Counted from the first letter of the stretch, positions 24,169-36,250 are shown. The stretch is 64,000 bases of DNA from Ramlibacter terrae (GCA_013127575.1 CP053418.1:2852001-2916000); one strand, 5' to 3'. Made by a program: numbers and translations. Notes: generated from the sequence alone by a model not told the origin.

Positions 24169-25435
24169 TCAGATATCGAACAGCAGCCGCGCCGGGTCTT
24201 CCAGCGCTTCCTTCATGGCGACCGGGCCCAGCACGGCTTCGCGGCCGTCGATGATGCGGTGGTCGTACGACATGGCGAGGTAGTTCATCGGGCGCACCAC
24301 GACTGGCCGTTCTCGACGACGGCGCGGTCCTTGGTGGCGTGCACGCCGAGGATCGCGGCCTGCGGCGGGTTGATGATCGGCGTGGACATCATCGAGCCGA
24401 ACACGCCGCCGTTGGAGATGGAGAACGTGCCGCCCGACATCTCGTCGATGCCCAGCTTGCCGTCGCGCGCCTTCACGCCGTATTCGGCGATCTTCTTCTC
24501 GATGTCGGCGAAGGACATCTGGTCGGCGTTGCGCAGGATCGGCACCACCAGGCCGCGCGGCGAGCCGACGGCGATGCCGATGTCGAAGTAGCCGTGGTAC
24601 ACGATGTCGTTGCCGTCGACCGAGGCGTTGAGCACCGGGTACTTCTTGAGCGCGTGCACGGCGGCCTTCACGAAGAAGGACATGAAGCCGATCTTGACGC
24701 CGTGCTCCTTCTCGAACTTCTCCTGGAAGCGCTTGCGCATCTCCATCACGGGCGCCATGTTCACTTCGTTGAACGTGGTCAGGATGGCAGCGGTGGATTG
24801 CGACTGCAGCAGGCGCTCGGCGATGCGGGCGCGCAGGCGCGTCATCGGCACGCGCTGCTCCGGACGCTCGCCGAGGTCGGGCGCGCCGACGGGCGCGGCC
24901 ACTTGCTGCAGCGAAGCCTTCGGGGCCACGGGCGCGGGCACCGGGGGGCCACGGCGGCCTTGGCGGCGCCGCCGCCAGCCAGCGCGCCGACCACGTCGCC
25001 CTTGGTCACGCGGCCGTCGCGGCCGGTGCCGGCGACGGAACCGGCCTGCAGGTTGTTGTCGGCCATCATCTTCTGGGCGGCCGGCATCGCGATGTCGGAC
25101 TTGGAGCCGCCGCCGGCGGGCGCGGGGGCAGCCGCGGCGGCCGGAGCGGGCGCGGCGGCCTTGGCGGCGGCCGGCGCGGCAGCGGCGGCCTTGCCTTCGG
25201 TGTCGATGCGAGCGATCGGCTGGTCGGCGGTGACCGTGCCGCCGTCGGCCACGAGGATCTCGGCCATCACACCGGCGCTGGGCGCGGGCACTTCCAGCAC
25301 CACCTTGTCGGTTTCGATCTCGATCAGGATCTCGTCCTGCGCCACGGCGTCGCCGGGCTTCTTCTTCCACTGCAGCAGGGTCGCTTCGGCAACCGACTCG
25401 GAGAGCTGCGGGACCTTGACTTCAACGATAGCCAT
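24169..25435 (-). CDS. odhB: Dihydrolipoyl succinyltransferase OdhB (E2)
   Basis: The E2 core of the 2-oxoglutarate dehydrogenase complex. One N-terminal lipoyl domain ([20 protein letters not shown], lipoyl Lys in ETDKVV), an Ala/Pro linker, an E3-binding domain ([20 protein letters not shown]) and the catalytic domain ending [13 protein letters not shown]. About 422 aa. Breaks at 24303 (CCAG for CCAGG) and in a C run near 24950. It is followed by lpdA. Confidence 0.95.
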
Positions 25436-25462
25436 TTGTTTTTCCTGTTTGTCTTTGCGCGC

Positions 25463-25554
25463 ATGACGAATGACCGCGCGCTGCGCGCGGCGATGACAAA
25501 TGACGGATCCCTTTGTCATCCCGCGCGGAGCGGGAGTCATCTGTCATTCGTCAT
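25463..25554. repeat. Nested inverted repeat between odhA and odhB (family D)
   Basis: Outer arms ATGACGAATGAC (25463-25474) and GTCATTCGTCAT (25543-25554), middle arms GATGACAAA and TTTGTCATC, and GC palindromes inside (CCGCGCGCTGCGCGCGG and CCGCGCGGAGCGGG). The right arm includes the odhA stop codon. It could tune odhB expression relative to odhA. Confidence 0.7.
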
Positions 25555-28417
25555 TTCGTGAGAACGAAGCCCTTCAGCTTGCCGAATGCGCCGTCCACCA
25601 GCGCCTTCTGCTGCTCGGCGTGCAGGTGCGAATAGCCCACCGCCGGCGAGGCGGAGGCCGCGCGGCCCGAGTAGCCGAGCTTCTGGCCGTCGGCCATGTT
25701 CTCGTGGATGTTGTGCTGGATGAAGAACCGGCGCCCCTGGTTCTGCGGTTCGTCCTGGCACCACACGATGTCGGTCACGTTCGGGTACTTCTTCAGCTCC
25801 GTCGCGAACGCCTTGTGCGGGAACGGATAGAGCTGCTCGACGCGGATGATGGCCACGTCGTCGGCGCCCTTCTCCTCGCGCTTCTTGGCCAGGTCGTAGT
25901 AGACCTTGCCCGAGCAGACCAGCAGGCGCTTGACCTTGTCGGCCTTCAGGTCCTTGTTCTCCGGGATCACGGTCTGGAAGCCGCCCTTGGTGAACTCGGA
26001 CAGCGGCGAGGTCGCGTCCTTGTTCCGCAGCAGCGACTTGGGCGTCATGATCACGAGCGGCTTGCGCAGCGGACGGATCATCTGGCGGCGCAGCACGTGG
26101 AAGATCTGGCTGGCCGTGGTCGGCTGCACGACCTGCATGTTGGTGTCGGCCGACAGCTGCATGAAGCGCTCGAGGCGCGCCGAGCTGTGCTCCGGGCCCG
26201 GCCTTCGTAGCCGTGCGGCAACATCAGCGTGATGCCGTTGACGCGGCCCCACTTCACTTCGCCGGAAGCGATGAACTGGTCGATGACGACCGGGCGCCGT
26301 TGGCGAAGTCGCCGAACTGCGCTTCCCAGATCACCAGCGTGTTCGGGTCGTTGGATGCGTAGCCGTACTCGAAGCCCAGCACCGCCTCTTCGGACAGGAT
26401 GGAGTCGATGCAGACGAAGGGCGCCTGGTTCTCGGCCACGTTCTGCAGCGGCACGTAGCTGCCGACGTCCCAGCGCTCGCGGTTCTGGTCGTGCAGCACG
26501 GCGTGGCGGTGCGTGAAGGTGCCGCGGCCGACGTCTTCGCCGGACAGGCGCACCGGGTAGCCGCTCGCGACCAGCGAGGCGAAGGCCATGTGCTCGCCCA
26601 TGCCCCAGTCGATGTTGGCGTCGCCGCGGCCCATGGTGGCGCGGTCTTCCAGCACCTTCTTGACCAGCGGGTGCACCGTGAAGCTGTCGGGCACGGTGGT
26701 GATGCGCTCGGCCAGGCGCTTCCACTCGGGCGGGGAATCGCGGTCTCACCGGCGTCCGTCCACTTCTTGCCCGGTACGGACTCCAGTCGACGGCGTACTT
26801 GCTCTTGAAGTTGGTCAGCACCGGGTCGACCGTGTGCTTGCCCGCGTCCATGGCGGCGCGGTAGGCCTTGGCCATGTCGTCGCCCAGCGTCTCGCCCAGG
26901 CCCTGCGCCGACAGCTTGTCGGCGTACAGGCGGCGGGTGCCGGGATGGGCGCCGATCTTCTTGTACATCAGCGGCTGGGTGAGCGAAGGCGTGTCCTGCT
27001 CGTTGTGGCCCAGCTTGCGGAAGCAGATGATGTCGACCACCACGTCCTTGGCGAACTCCATGCGGTACTCGAGCGCCAGCTGCGTCGCGAGCGCCACCGC
27101 TTCCGGGTCGTCGCCGTTCACGTGCAGCACCGGCGCTTCGATCATCTTGACGACGTCGGTGCAATACAGCGTGGAACGCGCGTCACGCGGATCCGACGTG
27201 GTGAAGCCGATCTGGTTGTTGATGACGATGTGCACCGTGCCGCCCGTGAAGTAGCCACGGGTCTCGGCCAGCGCCAGCGTTTCCATCACGACACCCCGGC
27301 CCGCGAAGGCGGCGTCGCCGTGCACCTGCACGGGCAGCACCTGCTTGCCCTTGGGGTCGGCGCGGCGGTCCATGCGCGCGCGCACCGAGCCTTCGACCAC
27401 CGGGTTCACGATTTCGAGGTGCGACGGGTTGAACGCCAGCGACAGGTGGACCGGGCCGCCCCGGGTCGTCACGTCCGAGCTGAAGCCCCGGTGGTACTTC
27501 ACGTCACCCGACGGCAGTTCTTCGGGCGCGGTGTGGTCGAACTCGGCGAACAGGTCCTTGGGCATCTTGCCCAGCGTGTTGACCAGCACGTTCAGGCGGC
27601 CGCGGTGGGCCATGCCGATCACGATCTCCTGCACGCCCGCGGCGCCGGCCTGCTGGATCAGTTCGTCCATCGACACGATGAAGCTCTCGCCGCCTTCGAG
27701 CGAGAAGCGCTTCTGGCCGACGTACTTGGTGTGCAGGAAGCGCTCCAGGCCTTCGGCCGCGGTGAGGCGATCGAGGATGTGCTTCTTGCGTTCGGCGTCG
27801 AAGCTGGGCTTGCTGCGGATCGACTCGAGCTTCTGCTGCCACCAGCGCTTGCGGCCCCGGGTCGCTGATGTACATGTACTCGGCGCCGATCGTGCCGCAG
27901 TAGGTTTCGCGCAGCGCGTTCGTCAGCTCGCGCAGCGACATGCTGTCCTTGCCGAAGAACGTGTTGCTGGTGTTGAACACCGCTTCTGGTCGGCATCGGT
28001 GAAGCCGTAGAAGGAGGCTTCGAGCTCGGGGATGTTCTCGCGCTCGGTGCGCTTGAGCGGGTCGAGGTCGGCCCAGCGGCAGCCCACGTTGCGGTACGCC
28101 GCGATCAGCTGCTGGACGGCCGTGCGCTTGCGCGCGAGTTCGAGGTCGCCGCCGCCGGCGATGACGACCTTGGTGCCGCCCTGCTTGGCGCGTTCGGCGA
28201 AGGCGTTGACCACCGGCAGGTGGGGCACGTCCTTGGCGTTGCTGCCGTCGACGGCGGGAACGTTCTGGAGGGCGTCGAAGTAATCGCGCCACATGTCGGG
28301 CACGCTGCCTGGATTGGCCGGTAGTTCTCGTACATCTCCTCGACGTACGGGGCGTTGCCGCCGAACAGGTAGGAATTGCCCCTGGTAGGCCGTGTAGACG
28401 GAGCTTTGGTCGCTCAT
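25551..28417 (-). CDS. odhA: 2-oxoglutarate dehydrogenase E1 component
   Basis: A thiamine-diphosphate decarboxylase of the citric acid cycle. Landmarks: FGGNAPYVEEMYENY near the start, IVIGMAHRGRLNVLVNTLGK, HGDAAFAGRGVV, the ThDP motif region VDIICFRKLGHNEQDTPSLT, EHSSARLERFMQL, and the C-terminal IVWCQDEPQNQGRR. About 956 aa after repair, an exact codon multiple. Eight breaks; six fit CCWGG (26203, 26291, 26775, 27986, 28319, 28380) and two lie in C/G runs (26740, 27855). It is first in its operon. Confidence 0.95.
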
Positions 28418-28611
28418 CGTTCGCTACTTTCCGCCCCCCGGAGGGAGCTAGAGCTGGTTTAGGAAACCTTCCGCGACACGGCTGAACCGATTGGCGGATG
28501 CGACTGTGGCTGGAAGGGGCCTTGGTTGCGAATGGGATTGTGCCACCGTTCCCTTGCCACCGCCATGCGCGGGGTGGCCGTCGCGCCACTGCCTATACTC
28601 GGCCGCGCCCC

Positions 28612-29990
28612 ATGCCACGCCGCTCCAGCACCCCCGGGACGCCAACCACTGGCGCAAGCTGTCGACACAGCTCTACGCGGCGGGCCGCCGCACCGAGGCC
28701 GAAGCGGCCTACCGGAAGGTGATCGCGCTGGCGCCGGACGATGCGGATGCTGGACCAACCCGGGCGCGGTGCTTCGCCACCGCGGCGCACTGGAAGAGGC
28801 GCAGGCGGCGCTGGCGCGGGCGCTCGTGCTGAAGCCGCGGCACGCGCGCGCGAACGCCAACACGGCGGCCATCCTGTCCGACCTCGGGCACGACACGGAA
28901 GCGATCCGGCTGCTGCGCCGGGTCCTCGAAGACGTGCCGGAGGACGCGGCATCGCGCACCCACCGGGCATGATGCTGCTGCGCCGGGGCGCTACGCCGAA
29001 GGCTTTCCGCTGTTCGAGGCGCGCTACGTGCCGCGCCCCAACGAGCCGGTCGTCTACGCATCGCCGCCGCTGCCGCGCTGGAACGGCGAGCCGCTGGAGG
29101 GCAAGGCCTTCGCGCTCTGGTTCGAGCAGGGCATGGGCGATGCGCTTCAGATGCTGCGCTACGTGCCGCTGCTGCGCCAGCGCGGCTTGCGCAAGCTGAC
29201 CGTGGTCGGGCCGCCCGCCTTGCGGTCGCTGCTGGCCGGCGTCCCGGGCGTCGACGCCGTCGTGGTGCCCGGCGAGCAGATCGGCTGGCACGACCACTGG
29301 TGCCTGATGATGAGCCTGCCGCTGCATTTCGGCACCACGCTGGAGACGATCCCGGCCGCCCTGCCCTACCTGCGGCCCGACGCCGAACGGGTGGCGCGCT
29401 GGGCGCCGAAACTGCCCGGGGCTTGCGCGTGGGCCTGGTGTGGAAAGGCTCGCATCTGCATGCCAACGACCGCTACCGCTCGCTGCCCGGGCTGGCGACG
29501 CTGCGGCCGCTCTGGGATGTGCCAGGCATCGCGTGGATCAGCCTGCAGAAGGGCCAGGCCGAAGACGAGGCGGCCGCGCCGCCGCCGGACCAGCCCCCTG
29601 GTCCCCCCGGGCAGCGAGGTTGAAGACTTCGCGGACCTGGCCGCCGTCGTTGCCCAACTCGACCTGGTGGTCTGCGTCGATACCGCCGTCGCGCATCTCG
29701 CGGGCGCGCTCGGCAAGCCGGCGTGGGTGCTGCTGCCGCAGTTCGCCAGCGACTGGCGCTGGCTGCACCAGCGCACCGACTCGCCCCGGTATCCCGGCGT
29801 GCTGAGGCTGTTCCGCCAGCAGGTGGCGGGCGACTGGAGCCCGGTGGTCCGCGACGTGCAGCAGGCGCTGGTCCGCCGCGTGCTGGCGTCGCAGCCGCGC
29901 AATGCGCAGGCGCGCATGCTGCTCGCATCGCTGTCGCCGCCGGTGTCCCGGGCGGCGATGCGGCGCGCCGTCAGGCCAGCTGGTCCCTGA
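28612..29990 (+). CDS. TPR protein with glycosyltransferase family 9-like C-terminus
   Basis: The N-terminus has TPR helices (RKLSTQLYAAGRRTEAEAAY and AAILSDLGHDTEAIRLLRRV). The C-terminus resembles heptosyltransferase-type domains: FEQGMGDALQMLRYVPLLR, GLVWKGSHLHANDRYRSL, ISLQKGQAEDE, then VVCVDTAVAHLAGALGKPAW. Substrate unknown. Breaks at 28750, 28955 and 29597 fit CCWGG; others lie in G/C runs (28625, 28990, 29420). The start is uncertain; ATG 28612 follows a possible -10 TATACT at 28594. I see no gene in 28418-28611. Its 3' end overlaps prpE by 20 bases. Confidence 0.72.
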
Positions 29991-31855
29991 CCTGCTGCAG
30001 GGCCGACGGATCCTCGATGGTCGTCAGGTCGCCCGGGTCGCGGCCTTCGCACACGGCCCGGATCGCGCGGCGCAGCAGCTTGCCGCTGCGGGTCTTGGGC
30101 AGCAGCGTGACGAAGCGCACCCGCGCCGGCCGCGCCACGGCGCCGAGCTGCTCGTCGACCACTTTCATGATCTCGCCTTCGAGCTGGAGCTTCGCCTTCT
30201 CGTCGCCCAGCGCCGACGTGTCCTTCGCGACGACGAAGGCCATCGCCACCGGCCCTTGAGCGCGTCGGCCACGCCCACCACGGCGACTTCCGCCACGTTG
30301 GGGTGGCTGGAGATGCTTTCCTCGATCTCGCGCGTGCCGAGCCGGTGGCCGGCGACGTTGATGACGTCGTCGGTCCGCCCGAGGATGTAGTAATAGCCGT
30401 CGGCGTCGCGGATGCCCCAGTCGAAGGTGCTGTAGACCTGCTGGCCGGGATGCTCGACCAGTAGGTGTCGACGAAGCGCGCGTCGTCCTTCCACACGGTC
30501 TGCATGAAGCCGGGGGCGTCGGGCCCCGGACGACGACCACGCCTTTCTGGCCGGGCTCGACCAGTTCCTCGCCCGTGCTTTCGTGGACGATGCGCACGTC
30601 GTACCCGTACATGGGCACGCCCGGGCTGCCGAACTTGCTGGCCTTCTTCTCCACGCCGTTGGCGACGGTGAGGATCGGCCAGCCGCTTTCGGTCTGCCAG
30701 TAGTTGTCGATGATGGGCACGCCGAGGCCGTCGCTGATCCAGCGCGCCGTCGGCTCGTCGAGCGGCTCGCCGGGCGGGAACAGCGCCTTCAGGCTCGAGA
30801 GGTCGTACTTCTTCAGGAAGGCCGGGTCCTGCTTCTTCAGCACGCGCACCGCGGTCGGCGCGCTGAACATCGACGTCACCTTGTACTTCTCGACCAGGCT
30901 CCACCAGATGCCGGCATCCGGCCGGATCGGCAGGCCTTCGTACATGATGGTCGCCATCCCGGCGATCAGCGGGCCGTAGACGATGTAGCTGTGGCCCACC
31001 ACCCAGCCGATGTCGCTGGTGGAGAAGTAGGTTTCGCCCGGCTCGCCCAGAAGATGTGCTTCATGCTGGCGGCCAGCGCCACCGCGTAGCCGCCGACGTC
31101 GCGCTGCACGCCCTTCGGCCGCCCGGTGGTGCCGCTGGTGTAGATCGTGTAGCTGATGGCGGTCGCGTCCAGCCATTCGCAGGGCACCTCGGTGCGCGCG
31201 TGGCGGTCGGCGAGCGCCGCCCAGTCGTGGTCGCGTCCGGCCACCTTCTCCATGGGCGCCAGGCCCCGGTCCACCAGCAGCACCGCGTCGGGCTTGTGGG
31301 AGGAAAGGCGGATGGCCTCGTCCAGCAGGGGCTTGTACGCCAGCACCTTGCCGGCACGCGAGCCGGCGTCGGCGCTCACCACGATGGCGGGCGCGAAGTC
31401 GTCGATGCGCGAAGCCAGCGACACCGAGGCGAAGCCGCCGAACACCACCGAATGGATGGCGCCGAGCCGCGCGCACGCCAGCATCGCGAAAGCCGCCTCG
31501 GCCACCATGGGCATGTAGATCAGGACGCGGCTGCCGCGTTGCGCGCCCAGCGACTGCAGCACCGCCGCCATCTTCTGCACCTCGTGGTGCAGTTCACGGA
31601 AGGTGTACGTGCGCTCGACGCCGGTTTCGGTCGAAACGTAGATCAGCGCCGGCTGGTCGGCCCGCGCCTCCGGTGCCGGTCGACCGCGTTGTGGCACAGG
31701 TTGGTGGTGCCGCCGGCGAACCAGTGGACGAAAGGCGGCCGGCTCGCGTCGCAGATGCGCTGCGGCGGCACCTGCCAGTCGATCAGCTTCGCCTGCTCGG
31801 CCCAGAAACCCTCGCGGTCGTCCAGCGAACGGCGGTAGAAGTCTGCGTATCCCAT
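29971..31855 (-). CDS. prpE: Propionyl-CoA synthetase PrpE-type acyl-CoA synthetase
   Basis: It activates propionate (or acetate) to the CoA thioester with ATP. Acetyl-CoA-synthetase-like N-terminus [21 protein letters not shown]3 motif [33 protein letters not shown]8 region [20 protein letters not shown]10 lysine in [12 protein letters not shown]. About 629 aa. Breaks at 30250, 30461 and 31670 fit CCWGG; 30525 and 31050 lie in short runs. The PrpE call over Acs rests on motif style and length, not on synteny with prpC or prpB, which are absent here. Confidence 0.85.
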
Positions 31856-31933
31856 GCCCGGTCTCCTCGGTGTACGGCGCCATTGTGGACGGCCGCCTTG
31901 CCACGGCCTGACGCCGCGGGCCGCGGTTGCCGC

Positions 31934-32541
31934 CTATTTGACCAAGGTCAAGATTTCCTTGAACCGGGGATGTTCCGCATGGCGCAGCCACTCGAAAGCG
32001 ACCATCTCGGTGGTCACCAGCTCCGCGCCCGCGCCGGCCAGCCGGTCGAAGGCGGCGTCCCGGTTGCGTTCCGTGCGCGAACCGCAGGCGTCGGTCACCA
32101 CCCACACGTCCAGTTCCTCGTCGAGCAGGCCGAGCGCCGTCTGCATGAGGCAGACATGGGTCTCGCAGCCCGCCAGCACGATGGTTTCGCGCTCGGCGGC
32201 GGGCGGCGCCGCCGGCTTCTGCAAGTGCCTGGGCAGGCTGCGGGCGTTGCCGCCCTGCTGCGCCCGTGCCGGCGGCCGCAGCCGCGGCAGCAGCACCGGC
32301 GCACCGTCGAAGGCGGTCTTGGCCAGCACCCGCCCGGCCACCAGCGGCTGCAGCGCCTCGACCGTGCCGCCAGGCCGTCCGGGCTCTGCTCGGTCGCCCA
32401 CGTCGGCACCTGCAGCAGCGCGGCGATGCGGGCCAGCCGCACGGCGTTCGCGAGCACCGCCTCGGCCTCGTGGATGTGGGGCATCAGGCGTTGCTGGTAG
32501 TCCACCAGGACCAATTGGCATTCTTCGGCTTGGAGCAGCAT
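31934..32541 (-). CDS. Isochorismatase-family cysteine hydrolase
   Basis: A small (about 202 aa) alpha/beta hydrolase. Asp of the triad lies in LVLVDYQQRL, Lys in VLAKTAFDG, and the nucleophilic Cys in LAGCETHVCLMQTALGL. An unusual Pro/Ala/Gln insertion (RLRPPARAQQGGNARSLPRH) follows the Lys region. One base short at 32371, next to CCTGG. The substrate cannot be told from sequence; YcaC-like nicotinamidase relatives are possible. It is divergent from the receiver-kinase gene, with 93 bases between starts. Confidence 0.82.
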
Positions 32542-32634
32542 GGGGATTCCTTTGGCTGCCGATTATTCCAGCGCCGCCGTAGGGAAGCGGCTATGTTCCG
32601 TCGCGCGGCGGACGCTACACTTCCCGCAGCCCCC

Positions 32635-33728
32635 ATGCCGAGCCGCGACCTCACTGAACTACGCCCGATCCGGCTGCTGTGCGTCGAGGACAACCCGGAC
32701 GACATCGAGCTGATGGGCATCGCGCTCGAGCGTGCCGATCCCGTCCGGCGCTACGAACTGCACCGCGTCGACAACGCCGCCAGCTTCGTGGAGGCGCTCG
32801 GCGGCGACTACGACGTCATCCTCTGCGATTTCAACCTGCCGCGCTTCTCCCCTTACGCGGCGCTGCAGATCCTGGTCAACCGCCGCTGCGGCACGCCCCT
32901 GATCGTGCTGACGCGCGCGATCGGCGAGGAAGCCGCCGTGCACGTGCTGCGCTGCGGCGCCAAGGACTACCTCACCAAGGACAAGCTGGGCACCCTGCCC
33001 CAGATCATCGGGCGCGTGCTCGAAGAGCGGCGCCGCGCCCAGAAAAGGAACGGCTCGACGAAGAGCTGCAGGGCGCCTACGCCCGCCTGAAGGAGTTGTC
33101 GGCCCGCTTCGTGCTGGCGCAGGAGCGCGAACGCTCCCTCATTTCACGCGAACTGCACGACCAGCTGGGCCAGACGCTGACGGCCGTGGTGATCCACCTG
33201 CACGCCGCCGACCGGGCGCCCGGCCCGGAAGTGGCGCGCAAGCACCACGACACCGCGGCCGAACTGGCCAACGGCGCACTGCAGCAGCTCAAGACCCTGT
33301 CTTTCTCGCTGCGCCCGGCGCAGCTCGACCTGCTGGGCCTGGTCCCGGCGGTGCAGTCGGCCATGCAGCGCATCGCCGAACCCGCCGGGCTGGCGTGGGA
33401 AGTGACCACCCGCGGAAAGGAACCCGAGACTCTGGAGGAGAATGCGGCCGTGGCCGTGCGGCTGGTGCAGGAGGCGCTGACCAACACGGTGCGGCACGCC
33501 AAGGCGTCGAAGGTGCGGGTCCGCCTGCGCTTCCTGCCCGGCAAGCGCATCAGCATGCTGGTGCTCGACGACGGGCGGGGCTTCGACAAGGCGGCGGTGC
33601 TCAACGGCCGGCAGAGCGAGCGCAACATCGGCCTGTACGGCATGATCGAGCGCACCGAGCTGGCCGGGGGACGATTGCAGATCCGCACGCGGGCGGGGCA
33701 CGGCGTGGCCATTCGCGCCGAGCTTTGA
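32635..33728 (+). CDS. Histidine kinase with N-terminal receiver domain (NarX-type core)
   Basis: A cytoplasmic hybrid with unusual order: receiver domain first (LLCVEDNPDDIELMGIALE, phospho-Asp in VILCDFNLPRFSP, Lys in KDYLTKDKLG), then a coiled coil and a HisKA_3 kinase with H-box ISRELHDQLGQTL, N-box VQEALTNTVRHAKAS and G-box LDDGRGFD. About 364 aa. One break near 33045 (CCAG for CCAGG). No membrane segment, so its input must come through its receiver or a partner. The regulator gene follows 13 bases later. Confidence 0.9.
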
Positions 33729-33741
33729 GGGGGACTTCTCC

Positions 33742-34391
33742 ATGATCCAGAACACACAGACGAGCAATTCCATCCGGGTGGTGCTGGCCGACGACCACGA
33801 CTGGTCCGATCGGGCATCAAGGCCCTTCTTTCCACCGTCGAAGGCGTCAAGGTGATCGCCGAGGCGCGCAACGGCAACGAGTTGCTGGCGCTGCTGGAGT
33901 CGGTCCAGCCCGATGTCGTGATGACCGACATCTCCATGCCCGGCATGGACGGCATCACCGCCATCGGCGAGATCCACAGCCGGCACCCCGAGGTGCGGGT
34001 GATCGTGCTGTCGATGTACGACACCGTCGACTTCGTCAAGCGCGCCGTGGCCAACGGCGCCTGCGGCTACCTGATGAAGGACGCTCCGCCGTTCGAGCTG
34101 GAGCAGGCGCTGCGCAGCGTGATGGCCACGGGCAGCTATTTCAGCGCCGCGGTGGCGCAACGGCTGCTGCAGCCGTCGGAGCCCACCGTCGACGACGAGC
34201 TGACCACCCGGCAGGTCGAGATCCTGACGCTGATCGCGCAGGGCAAGTCCGCCAAGGAGATCGCCTTCGAGCTGGGTCTCAGCCCGAAGACGGTCGACGT
34301 GCACCGCGCCCGCATCATGGAGCGCCTGCGGCTCAACGACATCGCCAGCCTCACGCGCTACGCGGTGCGCAAAGGCCTGGTCAAGGCCTGA
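33742..34391 (+). CDS. NarL/LuxR-family response regulator
   Basis: A receiver domain (VVLADDHDLVR, phospho-Asp in VVMTDISMPGMDGI, Lys in YLMKDAPP) joined to a LuxR helix-turn-helix (TTRQVEILTLIAQGKSAKEI to TVDVHRARIMERL). About 216 aa. One base short near 33800 (CTGG for CCTGG). SD GAGGGGGAC precedes ATG 33742. It is probably the output partner of the kinase just upstream; targets unknown. Confidence 0.92.
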
Positions 34392-34397
34392 GCCGGT

Positions 34398-36250
34398 TCA
34401 GGGCGGCGGCGGGGTCCAGCGGAACACGCCGTTGCGCACCACGCGCGGCGCCTCGTTCTGGCGGCCGCCGTCGAACATCTCGGCCACGAACCGGCCTTCG
34501 AGCAAGGTCACGTCCGAACCGCTGGTTTCCATGCGCGTGACGGTGATCGTGCAGCGGCCGCCGTTGCGCGTGGTCACCGGGAAGGCGCCCGCCGTCAGCG
34601 TGGCCTGGATCCGGTGTTCGTCTGGTTGCAGCTGTAGGTGCCTTCGGCGAGCGTGCCGGTGATCGCCTGGATCATCCAGCCGGGCCCGGTGTCGCCGCCT
34701 TGCGCCATCAGGTTCATGCCCTGCGTCAGGATGCTCGACGTGGAATGCGGAGCGAAGTTCAGGGCCGCGCCGTTGACGGTGCCGTTCACCGCGCGTCCCG
34801 AGGGCACGGCGGCGCCGCTGTGCGTGAGCGCGGTGACCGTCCCCAGCCGCACGCCGACGTCGTCGCTGCTGTTGTTGGCGTTGGCCGGTCGTAGGAGATG
34901 CTGCGCGGCTTCCCGTTCTCGTCCCGGGTGCAGCGAGATCTTGTCCTGCCCGTCGATGCCATTGGCGGGCGTGTTCAGGTCCTTCTTGACCTGGACGTCG
35001 ATCCGGCCGCAGCAGCCGGTGCGGTCGAACAGCTCCACGATGTCCGCCGGCTTCACGTTGGGGCCCGAACCGCCTTCGAAGGTGATCGAGCCGTCGTCGC
35101 CGATGGTGACGCTGGTCCATGCGACCGCCGCGCCCGAGTACTGGAAGCCGAACTTGTAGGTGCCGGCATGGGCGGTCAGCGCCGACAGCGTGTCGTTGGT
35201 GGCGCCGCGCAGTTGCCCGAGGAAGCGCGGCAAGCCGCCCGCCACCGGCTTGGCCATGTCGCCCACGTTGATCTCGTTGAAGGCGCCCGGGTTGTCCGAC
35301 AGCGCGTACTCGATCTTCGCCTCGGCATCGAGCCAGATGATCTCGTGCAGGTTGACCTTGCCGCCGTAAGAGCGATTGAACGGCGCGGTGAGGACCTTGC
35401 CGCCCGGCAGGGTCAGGCGGCTGTCGCCATGGACCACGAACTTCAGCTTGTCGCCGTCCTGGTAGCTGCAGCCGGTGCCGGCGCAGCCCGCGCCGCCGCC
35501 GGTCTTGAACACCAGTTCGTGCGTGCCGACATGGTCCGCGTGCACGGTGGCCGGCTGCGTGGCGCCGCCGGGGATGCGGTGAAGGTGGTGGTGCCGCTGG
35601 CCAGCGTCGAGACCGCGCTGCCGAGCGACCCGCCGTTGGCCAGGAAGGTGGCGACCTGCGCCGGTAGGGCTGCGTCGCGGCCGTGGGGGCGCTGGCGGGC
35701 GTCACGGCGGTGTTGGCGCCGATCACCTGCCCGGCGAGCGCGGTGAAGAACTGGCCGAAGCGGGCGGCGGTGATGCGGCTGCCCGCCTTGGCGACCGCCG
35801 CCGTGCTGAGCGGCGTCGTGTACACCGTCGCCGTCGCGCCCGACTGCGCGGTGGCCACGCTGCGCATGACGCTGGTGTCCAGCGGCACCAGCGTGCCGCC
35901 GCCCGGGCAGGCGCCGCGCGTGACTTCCGCTTCGTTGCTGCAGAAGCGGCCGCCGGTGGCTTCCAGGAGCACGTCGCCGGTGGTGCCGGCGGGCAGGCCG
36001 AACACATAGCGCCCGTCCGCCCGCGTGACGTAGCAGCCGCCGACGATGCGGCCACCGCCTGCCTCCAGCGGAATCTTCGCGCCCTTGGCGCCGTCTTCCA
36101 GTTCGTAGGCGCAGACCGCGGCGCCGGACACCGGCCCCTTCACCACGGCGCCTTCGAGCGCCGGCGCCGCCGGGTCGCCGCCGCCACCGCCTCCGCAGGC
36201 GGCCAGCACGGGGCCGCCGCGGTCGCCATCCAGAGCTTCAGCCGCATCAT
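34398..36250 (-). CDS. Large lipoprotein of unknown function with N-terminal Ig-like/carboxypeptidase-regulatory-like start
   Basis: The lipoprotein signal ends in VLAACGGGGGGD; GAVVKGPVSGAAVCAYEL is a typical surface-lipoprotein opening in Burkholderiales. The middle has THELVFKTGGGAGCAGTGCS and GSITFEGGSGPNVKPADI; the end reads VEMFD-like text (VAEMFDGGRQNEAP). About 618 aa. SD AGGAG precedes ATG 36250. Breaks at 34887 and 35661 clearly fit CCWGG; others near 34612, 34928, 35570 and 36212 are less certain, so the exact sequence is approximate. No enzyme motif seen. Confidence 0.7.

Noticed and set aside
28551-28600. A full promoter (TTGCCA and TATACT) upstream of the TPR gene
   Set aside because: The two boxes are 34 bases apart, twice the proper spacing. 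Only the -10-like box is mentioned.
29971-31855. Acetyl-CoA synthetase (Acs) as the identity
   Set aside because: The length and the motif style [17 protein letters not shown] fit PrpE better. Without other prp genes nearby, the choice keeps some doubt.
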